From Pseudarthrobacter albicanus (lineage in GTDB: Bacteria > Actinomycetota > Actinomycetes > Actinomycetales > Micrococcaceae), in NCBI RefSeq assembly GCF_018224015.1, contig NZ_JAGPOT010000053.1, positions 1 to 55,566 on the forward strand: a stretch of 55,566 nt of DNA. Reading direction: 5' to 3'. This document shows, piece by piece, positions 8,472 through 17,238 of this stretch (its first letter is position 1; every line of letters begins with the position of its first letter). The notes beneath the pieces were generated by a model. It was given only the letters and a program-made list of their open reading frames with translations, was not told the DNA's origin and did no database searches. The position numbers and the translations under genes were made by a program.

Positions 8472-8504
8472 GGGCGGGGCGGCACGTAGTGTGCCGCCCC
8501 GCCC
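8472..8504. terminator. Perfect 14-bp hairpin
   Basis: GGGCGGGGCGGCAC (8472-8485), loop GTAGT, then the exact complement (8491-8504). There is no following T-run on either strand, so it is a strong stem that could act as a factor-dependent terminator or an mRNA end-protecting structure downstream of the kinase gene. Confidence 0.5.
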
Positions 8505-8738
8505 TACGTGTCAGGTCACGTCGCCCGTCGGAGAAGATCGAACGAAACTATTGGCTGCCGTGACATATTTATGCTTCTTATTGGCGCTACCCCTGAGCCT
8601 TGACCCCTTTCGGGTCGGCAAAAAGTGGCTGCGCCTTTCGGCTCACGAATAGTCGGTAGTCTCACCGCCAGCTGGGCAATGTCGCCGTGGTTCGTCGGTG
8701 AGCCGCACGGTGGCCGGGGAACAACGCGGATTCCGGAT

Positions 8739-10199
8739 TCAGCTGCCAGTCCTCGTCCTCGAGAGACTGCTGCTCTCCAAGGCAGGTGCAGTTACATTAT
8801 TCGGCCCCACCTCTAAGTTTTCTCGGAGAGGGTCGGGGCGTTCCCGGGTTACGGGGATCGTCAGTCTCACGATAAGGCCGGAGTTGGCTGCATTCTCGAG
8901 TGTGACGGTGCCGTTGACTGAGTCGGCGGCGGCGGCGGCGATTGCCAAACCCAAACCGGAGCCATTCGCGGTGCCGCGCACATTGCCTTCTTGCGAGAAT
9001 CGGTCGAATGCGTGGCGAAGGAACTCCGGGCCAATGCCAGGCCCGTTGTCGGTGACGACGGTGATGAGGTGGGAGGGATCCTGCCTTATGGTGGCGGTAA
9101 TCTGTCCTTTCCCGTCGACGGCGCGGAGGGCGTTCGAGAGCAGGTTGTCAAGCACCCGCCCGTAGACGAGTGCAGGCATCGCGATCGGGGCGGCGCGGTC
9201 GGTGTGGTCGGGCATGATCAGGTCGATCTTGACGTCGTCGCTCATTGCGCGGAGCCGCGCCCGGTCGATTGCCTCGCCGGCCTCGTCGACGAGGGCGCCG
9301 ACGGTGGCCGGTGTTGGCGGGCGTCCAGCATCTAGGCGGGATAGTTCGAGCAGGCTCTCTACGAGTTCCGTGAGGCGGAGGGTTGCCCGTTCAGCGGCGA
9401 CGATGTCGGAATCGATGCTGCTGCGGTCGCCGGTGCGGAGCAGCTCGAGTTGCGCCTGCAGCACAGCCAGTGGTGTGCGTAGTTCGTGGCTGGCGTCCGA
9501 GACCATCTGTCGTTCGCGGGCGGCCGAGGCGCGGAGGTTGTCGATGAGACTGTTGAGCGTCGTAGCGAGGTCGTTGATCTCATCCTTCGCTGGGCCCACG
9601 GGCAGCAGTTCTTCGGTGCCGGAGGCGACGATCGCTTCCGCGCTTCGGCGCAGCTGGGTGACTGGGCGGAGGGCGGCCCCGGTCAGACGCCACGATACAG
9701 CGCCGAACAGAAGGGTGAGGGCGCCGAGGCCGAGGGTGAGGCCGGTCGTGAGGTTGGTGAAGACCAGAGCGGATTCATGCTGGTTGCGGGCCGAGATGAT
9801 GGTCCAGTCTCCGGCGCCGGTCTCGACGGTTTCGACGGCGACCAGGTAGGTGGCGTCACCCGCGACCAGCTGCTGCGGGCCGGTGCTGGCGAGGTCGATG
9901 AGGGCCATATTCGAGGTGATCGCAGCGGGTAGTGTCGAAGTCTGGGTGGTTCCGGCGGGATCGATGACTGCGACGAGCTGACCTTCGCCGGGATTGTCGC
10001 CGGGTTCGTTCGGCTCCTGCCGGATGGCCGTCTCGAACGGGGTAGCGTCGCTTTGGAGCACTTCGAACGCTGCGTTTTGCATGATCCCTTCGACCTGCTG
10101 CCGCACGACGAGGGCGACGCTACCGAAGAATAGGGCGGCCAGCAACAGCGTGCCCATGGTGATCCGGGCGCGGATGGAGAGTCTGTTGAGGGCCTTCAT
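8739..10199 (-). CDS. Sensor histidine kinase (two-component system)
   Basis: A 486-residue membrane kinase. Helix 1 spans about residues 13-32, an extracytoplasmic sensor of about 115 residues follows, helix 2 lies at about 149-170, then HAMP (171-224), a dimerisation domain with phospho-acceptor H238 in SDASHELRTPL, and an HATPase domain with N box (DNLLSNALRA), G1 (DNGPGIG) and G2 (GSGLGLAIA). It starts inside the stop codon of the response regulator gene (ATGA overlap), so the pair is co-translated. Ser codon use is TCG-rich and differs from the core genes of the window, consistent with acquisition from another actinobacterium. Signal unknown; the membrane protein downstream of the divergent gap is a candidate partner. 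Confidence 0.92.
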   Translation of the reverse strand: MKALNRLSIRARITMGTLLLAALFFGSVALVVRQQVEGIMQNAAFEVLQSDATPFETAIRQEPNEPGDNPGEGQLVAVIDPAGTTQTSTLPAAITSNMALIDLASTGPQQLVAGDATYLVAVETVETGAGDWTIISARNQHESALVFTNLTTGLTLGLGALTLLFGAVSWRLTGAALRPVTQLRRSAEAIVASGTEELLPVGPAKDEINDLATTLNSLIDNLRASAARERQMVSDASHELRTPLAVLQAQLELLRTGDRSSIDSDIVAAERATLRLTELVESLLELSRLDAGRPPTPATVGALVDEAGEAIDRARLRAMSDDVKIDLIMPDHTDRAAPIAMPALVYGRVLDNLLSNALRAVDGKGQITATIRQDPSHLITVVTDNGPGIGPEFLRHAFDRFSQEGNVRGTANGSGLGLAIAAAAADSVNGTVTLENAANSGLIVRLTIPVTRERPDPLRENLEVGPNNVTAPALESSSLSRTRTGS

Positions 10200-10894
10200 C
10201 GGTCGAGCGCAAGCTGGAAGCCGACTCCTCGTACAGTGCGCAGGCTCACCTCGGTCGGGAGGGGTTCGAGTTTGCGGCGGAGGTAGCTGATGTACTGGTC
10301 GACGATATTCGTATCGGTGTGATGAACCGTCCCCCAGATCTCCAAGAGGATCGTCTCACGTCGCACCGTCTCGTCGACGTTTTGGGCCAGAAATCGCAGC
10401 AGCGCGAATTCCTTCGGGCTCAGCGGAACCACCTTCTCGCCCGCTCGCACTACGTGGTCGTGACTGTCGATGATCAGCTCGCCGACCTCGATGCGGGGAC
10501 TGAGCGCCAGACTCTCCCGGCGACGGAGCGCCCGGAGCCGGGCTGCGAGTTCGTTGAACGCGAAGGGTTTGATGAGGTAGTCGTCGGCGCCCGCGTCCAG
10601 GCCCCTCACGCGGTCGCTGACGTCATCTCGGGCCGTGAGCATCAGGATGATGAGTGCTGGGGAGGCCTCGCGTAGTCGCCGGCAGAGTTCGAAGCCGGAC
10701 ATCCCCGGCAGCATCACATCGAGCACCGCTATGCCGTAGTCCGCTGCCTGTGCCGTGATCAGGGCCGTCGGGCCGTCTTCGATCCAGTCCGCTTCGTAGC
10801 CCTCTGCTGTGAGGCCGCGGGCGAGGAGAGGTCCGAGTTCGGTGTCGTCTTCGACGACCAGTACGCGGACGGGACGTTCGGATAGTTCAGCCAT
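10196..10894 (-). CDS. OmpR/PhoB-type response regulator
   Basis: A 232-residue regulator. The receiver domain occupies residues 10-122 with the acidic pair E15/D16-D17 region (VVEDD), phospho-acceptor D59 in AVLDVMLPG and K109 in YLIKPF. The C-terminal winged helix (about 130-230) ends with the usual DQYISYLRRKLEP and RTVRGVGFQL. It is the first gene of a two-gene unit with the kinase. The targets may include the COG4705-like gene transcribed in the opposite direction 470 bp away. Confidence 0.93.
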   Translation of the reverse strand: MAELSERPVRVLVVEDDTELGPLLARGLTAEGYEADWIEDGPTALITAQAADYGIAVLDVMLPGMSGFELCRRLREASPALIILMLTARDDVSDRVRGLDAGADDYLIKPFAFNELAARLRALRRRESLALSPRIEVGELIIDSHDHVVRAGEKVVPLSPKEFALLRFLAQNVDETVRRETILLEIWGTVHHTDTNIVDQYISYLRRKLEPLPTEVSLRTVRGVGFQLALDR

Positions 10895-11364
10895 GGAGCA
10901 ATTCTCGCCGAAGCGGGCATCGTGGTGGCGCTTCTGGGCAAAATATTATGGTGAAGGCCCTGTTTCGCAGTCTCTCGACGTGCGCGCTCAGTAGCGTCGA
11001 ATCCCGGCGCTCAGGGGTGGGGAAGGGGAGCTGCGCGATGAGGAATCTGGCTGTCGAAGACGATCATGGGATCGTCGACATCCGCCGCCGTGCGTGGACC
11101 GAGTCAGGTATCCGGTTGTGCGGATGACGGCCCCGGCTGCCCTGTTCGCCTCAGAGAGGACGTCTAGGACCTGGTCATCCTCGACCTGATGGTCTCCGGC
11201 GTGGTCTGGATCGGCACCGGCCTGATGAGCGTCGTCGCCCTCGCGCTCGGCCTTGTGCTGCTCACCCCTGGCCACCGCGTCCACGGGCATTTATGTGAGA
11301 ATTTTCAGACCGAGCTGCTTGCTTTCGCAGTTCCGCTGAAGCGTCGACTGGAATCGTGCAGTTC
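10895..11364. other. Divergent intergenic region with a response-regulator scrap
   Basis: Between the response regulator start and the COG4705-like gene. The left 90 bases are A/T-richer and probably hold the regulator promoter. From 11038 a degenerate receiver-domain fragment is readable (separate entry). Bases about 11168-11350 encode in one frame a hydrophobic run ending in a stop, without a recognisable family. Confidence 0.4.
11038..11200 (+). pseudogene. Degenerate receiver-domain fragment
   Basis: An ATG with a GGGGAG ribosome binding site opens MRNLAVEDDHGIVDIRRRAW and stops at 11127. This looks like the first strand and helix of a response-regulator receiver (LVVEDDxGIVDxLRRAL). About 40 bases later, in another frame, DLVILDLMVSG appears right after a stop codon; this is the receiver phosphorylation-site block (DLVILDLMLPG). 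Order and strand agree with a single decayed receiver with a large internal loss. It is on the opposite strand to the intact regulator. Confidence 0.5.
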
Positions 11365-12672
11365 ATGAGCACACGAGAGATGACATCCCCGCCCACAGCC
11401 ACGCGGCTGCTGAGCAAGGTCCCCGAGATCACGATCTGGTTCTGGATCATCAAGATCCTCTGCACCACGGTCGGAGAGAGCTTCGCCGACTTCATCAACG
11501 TGGCCCTGGGAGTCGGCCTCGTCGAAACCGCGATCATCTTCACCGTTGTCACCGCCGTCGTGCTTGCCGTGCAGATGAGGCTCCGACGCTACCGCCCGGC
11601 CGCGTACTGGCTCATGGTCGTTGTGCTGAGTATCACCGGAACCCTCTACACCGACCTCCTCACAGACCAAGCCGGCGTACCCCTCTGGATCAGCGCCAGC
11701 GTCTTCTCAGCGATGCTCGCCGTTGTCTTCACTATCTGGTTCATCAAGGAACGAACCCTCTCCATCCACAGCATCGTCACCAAGCCCCGCGAAGCCTTCT
11801 ACTGGCTCGCTGTCCTCGTGACCTTCGCCCTCGGCACGGCCCTGGGCGACTGGACCCTCGAACTCACCGGATGGGGACCCGGCATTTCGATCCTGCTGCC
11901 CCTCGTCCTCATCGGCATCGTCACCGCCCTCTGGCGATTCGGCGCCAACCCAGTACTCGCCTTCTGGATCGCCTACATCCTCACCCGTCCCCTCGGCGCG
12001 AACATCGGAGACTGGCTCGGTCTCACAGCCGCCGAGGGAGGGCTGGGCCTGGGCACCCTCACAACGAGCATCATCTTCCTCTTGGCCATCCTCGCCACCG
12101 TCGTGTATCTCTCTATCAGCAAAACCGACACAGTCGAACGCACATCGGGCAAGACAGCGCCTCCAGCGCCCCCCGGACGTCGTCGGACCGCGATGGGAAT
12201 CCTGGCAGTTGTCGCGGTCGCCACCATCATGCTCCTCGCCCACACAAGCAGCCTCCCGCACACGAGCGCTCTCGCCGACGAAAGCCCTGCAGCAAGCCCT
12301 GCAGCAGGCTGTCGTGCCGGCTCCGTCGCGCCGACCCAGCCTGAGGCCCAAGCGGCAGCGCAAGCAAACTTCCCTGCCTCGAACATGGCCGAGTTCCGAA
12401 CCATCACCTCCGACACCCTCGCCCTCGTCAAGAAGGGCGACCAGCCCGCAGCAGCGGCCCGCGTTACCGATCTCGAGACCGCCTGGGACGACAACCAATC
12501 TGCGCTGAACGCTGCCGACTGCGCCGCGTGGAACTACATCGACAAACAGATCGATCCCGTCCTGAAGGCAGTTCGCTCGCGCACTCCCAATCTGGCGACC
12601 GAACAGACCGTCTTGAATGACCTCCTCTCGACTCTCGGAGGTGCATCAGCAGCCCACGCAATACACAGCTGA
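11365..12672 (+). CDS. COG4705-like membrane protein with extra C-terminal domain
   Basis: A 435-residue protein in two parts. Residues about 15-265 form roughly eight transmembrane helices matching the uncharacterised COG4705 family (KVPEITIWFWIIKILCTTVGES start; REAFYWLAVLVTFALGTALGDW; LAFWIAYILTRPLGANIGDW). In the family two such internally similar halves are usual. After a further helix at about 277-295, an Ala/Ser/Pro linker leads to a soluble extracytoplasmic tail of about 120 residues with heptad-like AARVTDLETAWDDNQSALNA; the tail is not part of standard family members. The ATG is preferred to a GTG three codons upstream; the ribosome binding site is weak. It lies divergent from the two-component genes and is probably their target or sensor partner. 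Confidence 0.8.
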   Translation: MSTREMTSPPTATRLLSKVPEITIWFWIIKILCTTVGESFADFINVALGVGLVETAIIFTVVTAVVLAVQMRLRRYRPAAYWLMVVVLSITGTLYTDLLTDQAGVPLWISASVFSAMLAVVFTIWFIKERTLSIHSIVTKPREAFYWLAVLVTFALGTALGDWTLELTGWGPGISILLPLVLIGIVTALWRFGANPVLAFWIAYILTRPLGANIGDWLGLTAAEGGLGLGTLTTSIIFLLAILATVVYLSISKTDTVERTSGKTAPPAPPGRRRTAMGILAVVAVATIMLLAHTSSLPHTSALADESPAASPAAGCRAGSVAPTQPEAQAAAQANFPASNMAEFRTITSDTLALVKKGDQPAAAARVTDLETAWDDNQSALNAADCAAWNYIDKQIDPVLKAVRSRTPNLATEQTVLNDLLSTLGGASAAHAIHS

Positions 12673-13376
12673 CTTTCATGAGCGAGAACCAAGCCTTGGT
12701 AAAATGGGCCGAAAATCGCTGCGCCGAGTCAGGCGCGGACGGATGCGGGCGCTCCATGATGATGATGACATTGCCCTGCAGCCAATGATGTGGGGATGCT
12801 GCCTACGCAGGCCATCGGTGGAAATCCCGGCACGGACCCGGTCGGTGGCTTTACCGCGGTGAAGGACGACCGCAGCGACGAACTGCGTCTGACCAGCAGA
12901 TTCTGCCAGGGCAAATCGTGGAAATCTAGGGGTAAGGCGCTGCGGCCGGTACTCCTCGTCGACCACGCTGCAGTAGGCCCCAAGGCTCGGGGTCAGGATA
13001 CGCAGACGTCGGTAGGCCGCCGCCATAGCAACAGGATAGGAGCCTGTGTGAGCGGTACCGAGAACGACCCCCGCGTGTCGCTCGAACGGCCATCCGGCCA
13101 GTGAAGACCAGTGCTCAGCCGGTACGCGCTCCCGCGCAGCACGGGCAACAAGCGCGACGTCTTCCTCCGCGGCGGTTCGGAGCGGCCGTACATGCCGGTC
13201 AGGGCGCCGAAAACGGCATAGCTGGTAAGGTCCGGCCACGCCTGAGGCCTGCCCGGTGCGCCTCCTCCAGGGAGTGACGCACGGGGCAGGCCTCATCGGG
13301 CGGGGCTTGAACTGCTGAGCCTGGATGGGGCGGTCAGGAACAGGACGCTCCGGACCGGGCTGCCAGCAGGGCAGGC
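12673..13376. other. Stretch without a confident gene
   Basis: The only long frame is on the minus strand, 12676-13296 (206 codons). Its middle part has plausible codon use (GVVLGTAHTGSYPV...LTPSLGAYCSVVDEEY), but both ends degrade into Arg/Ser-rich sequence and no ribosome binding site or family is apparent. I treat it as a possible decayed gene of unknown origin. The rest holds nothing recognisable. Confidence 0.35.
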
Positions 13377-14978
13377 TCAGACCCCGACGGGAACTTTGAC
13401 GCCGTCCCGATCCCCGGCGGAATCCGCGGCCGGCGCCACGAAGGGCATGTCCATGTGTTCCAGGTCGATCAGCGGGTTCTCGTCCTGCGTCGCGACCAGC
13501 TCGCGCGCCTCGGCCTGGGTGTCCACGCTGGGCATGGAACCCGGCAGCGGCATCTGGGCCGATTCCTTCAGGAAGTAGATCGCCACCGCACCGATCGCCG
13601 AGGTTGCCATCAGGTAGTACGCCGGCATCATGTCATCGCCGGTGGCGCCGATAAGGGCGGCAACGATGAACGGCGTCGTGCCGCCGAAGATCGCCACGGC
13701 GAAGTTGTAGGCGATGCCCATGGCGCCGTAGCGGCTCGACGTCGGGAACTGCGCCGGCAGCGCAGAGGCGAGGTTGGCCACGTAGAACGCCACCGGGAAG
13801 GCGATCAGCGACAGTCCGGCCAGCGTGGACCAGACATCGCCGATGCCGATCAGCAGGAACGCCGGGGTAGCCAGGACCACGGTGCTGATGGCGCCGATCC
13901 AGAGCACGGGCCGGCGGCCGATCCTGTCGGAGAGCTTGCCGGTCAGCGGAATGCACAGGCTCATGATGACCAGCACGGGGATGGTCAGCAGGGTCCCGTG
14001 GACAGGGTCGTAGCCCTTGGACTCGGTGAGGTACGTCGGCATGTAGGACGTCAGGGCGTAGCCGGCGGTGTTCGCGGCTGCCACGAGGATCATCGCAACG
14101 ATGAGTGAACGCCAGTAGGCCTTCACGATGCCCACCGGGCCCTTGGACGCGGCGGGATCGTCCGCGGAAGCGCCCTTGGCGGATTCTTCCTGCGCATCCA
14201 GGGTCGCCTGGAACTGGGGGGATTCCTCGATCTTGCTACGGAAGTAGACGGCGATCAGGCCCAGCGGGCCGGCAAGCAGGAACGGGATCCTCCAGCCCCA
14301 CTGCTCCATGGTGTCCTGGCCCAGGGTCAGCTGCAGCACCGAAACGAGGGCGGCACCCAGGGCGAAGCCCAGGTAGCTGCCCATGTCCAGGAAGCTCGCG
14401 AAGAAACCGCGGCGCTTGTCCGGGGCGTACTCGCTGACGAAGGTCGTGGCGCCGGCGTACTCGCCGCCGGTGGAGAAGCCCTGGATGAGCTTGAGGACAA
14501 CCAGGAGCGCTGCTGCCCAGATGCCGATCTGCGCGTAGCCGGGCAGGAGTCCGACGGCGAAGGTGCTGGCTGCCATGATCATCAATGTCGTGGCGAGGAC
14601 CTTCTGGCGGCCGATCTTGTCGCCGAGCCAGCCGAAGATGACTCCGCCAAGGGGGCGGGCAATGAAGGTGGCGGCGAAGGTTCCCAGCAGGAACAGCGTC
14701 TGCACGGTCTTATCCGCTTCGGGCAGGAACACCGGTCCCATGGTGGTGATCAGGTAGCCGAACACGCCGACGTCGTACCACTCCATGGTGTTTCCCACGA
14801 TGGTACCGCCGAGTGCTTTCTTGAGCATCGGTTGGTCAACGACGTTGACGTCGGACTCTTTGAGTCGACGGCGCGTCCGTAGCTTCGGTTTTCTCACACC
14901 CTTGGGCGTGGCCTGGTTGGTTCCGCGGGCGTTCAAAACGCCTGCTGAAGAGTCGGTCGTGCTTCGGTCTGTGGGCAT
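13377..14978 (-). CDS. MHS-family transporter (ProP-like MFS)
   Basis: A 533-residue major facilitator of the metabolite:H+ symporter branch. A charged N-terminus of about 50 residues precedes GGTIVGNTMEWYDVGVFGYL (helix 1), then GWLGDKIGRQKVLATTLM (signature loop) and IQGFSTGGEYAGATTFVSEYAP, all characteristic of ProP/KgtP-type carriers. The start MPTDRST is chosen because AGGAG lies seven bases before it; an upstream ATG would place that site inside the coding sequence. A cytosolic loop and an acidic C-terminal tail are longer than usual. Substrate unknown; compatible solutes or organic acids are typical. No linked enzyme genes are seen. Confidence 0.88.
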   Translation of the reverse strand: MPTDRSTTDSSAGVLNARGTNQATPKGVRKPKLRTRRRLKESDVNVVDQPMLKKALGGTIVGNTMEWYDVGVFGYLITTMGPVFLPEADKTVQTLFLLGTFAATFIARPLGGVIFGWLGDKIGRQKVLATTLMIMAASTFAVGLLPGYAQIGIWAAALLVVLKLIQGFSTGGEYAGATTFVSEYAPDKRRGFFASFLDMGSYLGFALGAALVSVLQLTLGQDTMEQWGWRIPFLLAGPLGLIAVYFRSKIEESPQFQATLDAQEESAKGASADDPAASKGPVGIVKAYWRSLIVAMILVAAANTAGYALTSYMPTYLTESKGYDPVHGTLLTIPVLVIMSLCIPLTGKLSDRIGRRPVLWIGAISTVVLATPAFLLIGIGDVWSTLAGLSLIAFPVAFYVANLASALPAQFPTSSRYGAMGIAYNFAVAIFGGTTPFIVAALIGATGDDMMPAYYLMATSAIGAVAIYFLKESAQMPLPGSMPSVDTQAEARELVATQDENPLIDLEHMDMPFVAPAADSAGDRDGVKVPVGV

Positions 14979-15391
14979 TTGGGCCGCTCCTAAGGAGGTC
15001 ATTTGCTTGCGACGTGTGGCTGCCCCGCTCCGGGCAGGCCTTCAATTTTACGCGACATCTATGGATTTTCCGAGTTCGGTGCCGTATGATCCGGTGATTT
15101 GCCGCCGGATCGGGACGGTTTGGCGCACTTCTTTTCCGCGGTTTCACCGCGCGGGTGCTGGGAACCGGGGGCATCCCCGGGGCCGCCGCCAAAATTTTTC
15201 CGCTGACGACGCCGGACAGCCGGTTTTCGCCCAGGATCGCCGCCTGCGGAACCGCGGAATGAGGGTATTCAGCGGGCTGGCGCAGCGCCTAGAGTGGATC
15301 CATCGGGGTGCCGGGCAGCCACCTGAAAAAGGCCACCTGAAAAGGCCGCACGCAAAGGCCGCACGAAGCGGCCAAACAAGGAGATCCTTCC
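14979..15391. other. Divergent intergenic region with hairpin and short repeats
   Basis: Between the transporter and the small protein gene. GATCCGG (15088-15094) pairs with CCGGATC (15105-15111). At about 15317-15375 there are degenerate copies of a 13-base GGCC-(A/G)C-CTGAAAA-like unit in tandem just before the ribosome binding site of the next gene. Nothing coding is evident. Confidence 0.4.
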
Positions 15392-15616
15392 ATGACTGAC
15401 GAAGACGGCAAGAAGAGCAACAAGGCAGAAAGCAACGACGGCGGGAAGCCGGCCGAGCCGGAAAAGGGCATCAAATCGCGCCTCAGCGATGCCCAGAAGG
15501 AAATGCTCGCCAGCAAATCCCGCGGCGGCGCCTCCTCGCAGAGCGTCGGGCACAGCCACAAGCCCACCCACGTCAGCGGAAAGCAGGGTCCCGCGGAGAA
15601 GAAAGTCCGCTGGTAA
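15392..15616 (+). CDS. Small highly charged protein, unknown
   Basis: A 74-residue hydrophilic protein of low complexity, rich in Lys, Ser, Gly and Glu (SRLSDAQKEMLASKSRGGASS in the middle). There is a strong ribosome binding site, AAGGAGAT, eight bases before the ATG, which argues that it is real. It is predicted to be disordered, soluble and without cysteines. I do not recognise a family. A similarly small charged protein follows on the same strand, so the two may form a stress-related pair; this is speculation. Confidence 0.6.
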   Translation: MTDEDGKKSNKAESNDGGKPAEPEKGIKSRLSDAQKEMLASKSRGGASSQSVGHSHKPTHVSGKQGPAEKKVRW

Positions 15617-15663
15617 CTCCTGCAGACATCTCCTGCGTGCCGACCTACGATGGATGGACACTT

Positions 15664-15720
15664 CATTTCACAGCGATCCATTCACAGCGATCCATTCACA
15701 GTGATTCAATCACAGCGATA
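15664..15720 (+). repeat. Short tandem repeat, about 14-bp unit, four copies
   Basis: The unit ATTCACAGCGATCC is repeated with small changes four times immediately upstream of the next small gene (CACAGCGAT, CACAGCGAT, CACAGTGAT, CACAGCGAT). The last copy ends 20 bp before the start codon, where it could influence transcription or translation initiation. Confidence 0.6.
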
Positions 15721-15742
15721 ATGCACGGCGGAAGGAAGAGCC

Positions 15743-16000
15743 ATGGCGGAACACCACTCCGGCGAAGAGATCAAGCCTGAGGTAGCCAGCCACCTGGCCG
15801 GGTCCATGGACGAGGCCCCCGGCCCCGAACCGGTGCACCACGTTCCGCCGCCGGCGTCCGAGGGCCAGCAGTGGCCGGACGGCAGCGGCAAGCATCGCCA
15901 CCCCAAGGAACATGACACCAAGCCTGGCCGGGCGGGCCATGAGGCCGCGGTGAATGCTGTCCACCGGACCGGACGGCCGGAAATGCCGCACTCCTCGTAG
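15743..16000 (+). CDS. Small His/Pro-rich protein, unknown
   Basis: An 85-residue hydrophilic protein with many His, Pro and Glu residues (PEPVHHVPPPASEGQQWPDG, GKHRHPKEHD). A GGAAGGAAG ribosome binding site lies about seven bases before the ATG. No membrane segment, signal peptide or known family is seen. The histidine content would allow metal binding, but nothing else in the neighbourhood supports that. Confidence 0.55.
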   Translation: MAEHHSGEEIKPEVASHLAGSMDEAPGPEPVHHVPPPASEGQQWPDGSGKHRHPKEHDTKPGRAGHEAAVNAVHRTGRPEMPHSS

Positions 16001-16034
16001 GAGCGTGGGCCAGTAGCGGTTCGCCCAAGGAACG

Positions 16035-17147
16035 CTAGAGGTTGCCCGCCTGCCCGGTGGTGGAGGCGCGCTCGATGAGCGTGCTGGCCAGGGTCCGCTG
16101 CGGTTCGGCGAGCACACGGCCGCGCATCAGCTCCTTCAATGCCCTGCCTGCCTGCTCCCCGAGCGCCGCCGCCGGCAGGTGCACGCTGGTCAGTGCCGGG
16201 CTGCTGGTGGCCGAATACGGCAGATCGTCGAACCCGGCCACGGCCAGCCGCCCCGGGATCGCGACGCCGGCAACCCGCGCCTCCTGGAGCACGCCGTAGG
16301 CGTGGGTGTCCGTGCAGCAGACGACGGCGGTGATCCCGCTGCGCTGCCAGGCGGGCCAGGCGCCGGCAAAGGCGGCGGCCGCGGCGCCGACGTCGATGGG
16401 GGTGCTGGCGAAGGCGCCGTCGGGCACCTCCATGCCGCTGGCGGCGGCCTGGGCCAGAAACGCCTCCCGGCGCACCCGGAACGTGGCCGTCCCGCCGGTG
16501 CTGTCCAGATACGCCACCCGGACATGGCCCAGGGCCGCCAGATGCTTGGCCAGCTCGCGGGCGCCGTGGCCCACATCAAGGTTGACGGACGGGGCGTAGT
16601 GTTCCACCCCCGGCGCATCCAGCAGCACCACGGGGGCAGTGCTGTGCAGCCGGTCCAGGAACGCCGCGTCCGGGGCATCCACCAGCAGCCCGGCCGGCCG
16701 CAGCGACATCAGCGCGCGGACCTCCTCCGGGGTGGGGAGCTGTCCGGCGTCGCTGACCGCCAGCAGCAACTGGTAGTCGGAGCCCAGGGCGGCGCGCACG
16801 CCGCCGATCACCTTGGCGAAGAAGGGGTTGGCGACGTCGGGGGCGGCCAGAATGACCAGATTGCTGCCGCCGCGGGCCAGCGAGCTGCCGATGCCGTCCA
16901 CCACATAGCCGAGTTCCTCGATGGCGGCCGTGACGCGGGCGATGTTCTCCGCCGAGACGCGTCCCTCCGTCTTGCCGTTGGCCACGAGGGAGACGGTTGC
17001 GGTCGAGACGCCGGCCCGGGCGGCCACCATGGCGGCCGTGACGCGCACACCGGGCATGCCGGCCACGGCGGTTGCCTCCGCACGGGCGGGGATGGCACGG
17101 GCGGGGGTGGCACGGGGTTCGGGGGTGGATTCGTCGTTGGACCGCAT
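16035..17147 (-). CDS. LacI-family repressor of the nucleoside operon
   Basis: A 370-residue regulator. The LacI helix-turn-helix is at about residues 35-80 (AAMVAARAGVSTATVSLVANG, then the hinge IEELGYVVDGIGSSLARG), followed by the periplasmic-binding-protein-like ligand domain. The ATG at MRSNDEST is selected because the longer frame would run through the operators. The N-terminus before the DNA-binding domain is about 30 residues longer than usual and Ala/Pro/Arg-rich. Divergent to the nucleoside hydrolase operon with two LacI operators in between, so it very likely represses that operon and itself; the inducer is probably a nucleoside or ribose. Confidence 0.92.
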   Translation of the reverse strand: MRSNDESTPEPRATPARAIPARAEATAVAGMPGVRVTAAMVAARAGVSTATVSLVANGKTEGRVSAENIARVTAAIEELGYVVDGIGSSLARGGSNLVILAAPDVANPFFAKVIGGVRAALGSDYQLLLAVSDAGQLPTPEEVRALMSLRPAGLLVDAPDAAFLDRLHSTAPVVLLDAPGVEHYAPSVNLDVGHGARELAKHLAALGHVRVAYLDSTGGTATFRVRREAFLAQAAASGMEVPDGAFASTPIDVGAAAAAFAGAWPAWQRSGITAVVCCTDTHAYGVLQEARVAGVAIPGRLAVAGFDDLPYSATSSPALTSVHLPAAALGEQAGRALKELMRGRVLAEPQRTLASTLIERASTTGQAGNL

Positions 17148-17203
17148 GCCTCGATGGTATCGGCCAGCCAGCGTTCCTCGCGGGATCCACGCCGGATATG
17201 GCA

Positions 17204-17238
17204 TCAAGCGCTTGACGCATCTCACGTTAAGCGCTTGA
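17204..17238. promoter_or_regulatory. Twin LacI operators
   Basis: TCAAGCGCTTGA (17204-17215) and TTAAGCGCTTGA (17227-17238) are LacI-type palindromes with the central CG pair; their centres are 23 bp apart. The second overlaps a TTGACG -35 candidate (17234-17239) for the rightward nucleoside operon, giving direct repression. Both lie within 95 bp of the two divergent start codons. Confidence 0.8.

Larger units (their letters stand above)
8036..8738. other. Gene-poor stretch with a nuclease remnant and a hairpin
   Basis: No intact gene. It contains a decayed C-terminal fragment of a DUF1016 nuclease on the minus strand (8195-8400), a perfect GC-rich hairpin (8472-8504), a smaller GACCC/CGGGTC hairpin near 8600-8616, and otherwise nothing I recognise before the histidine kinase stop codon. 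Confidence 0.5.

Noticed and set aside
12676..13296. 206-codon minus-strand frame as an ordinary gene
   Set aside because: No ribosome binding site, no family, and both ends look non-coding; kept only as a possible decayed gene.
15664..15720. Short tandem repeats considered as a CRISPR array
   Set aside because: Units are contiguous, about 14 bp, without spacers, and no cas genes are present.
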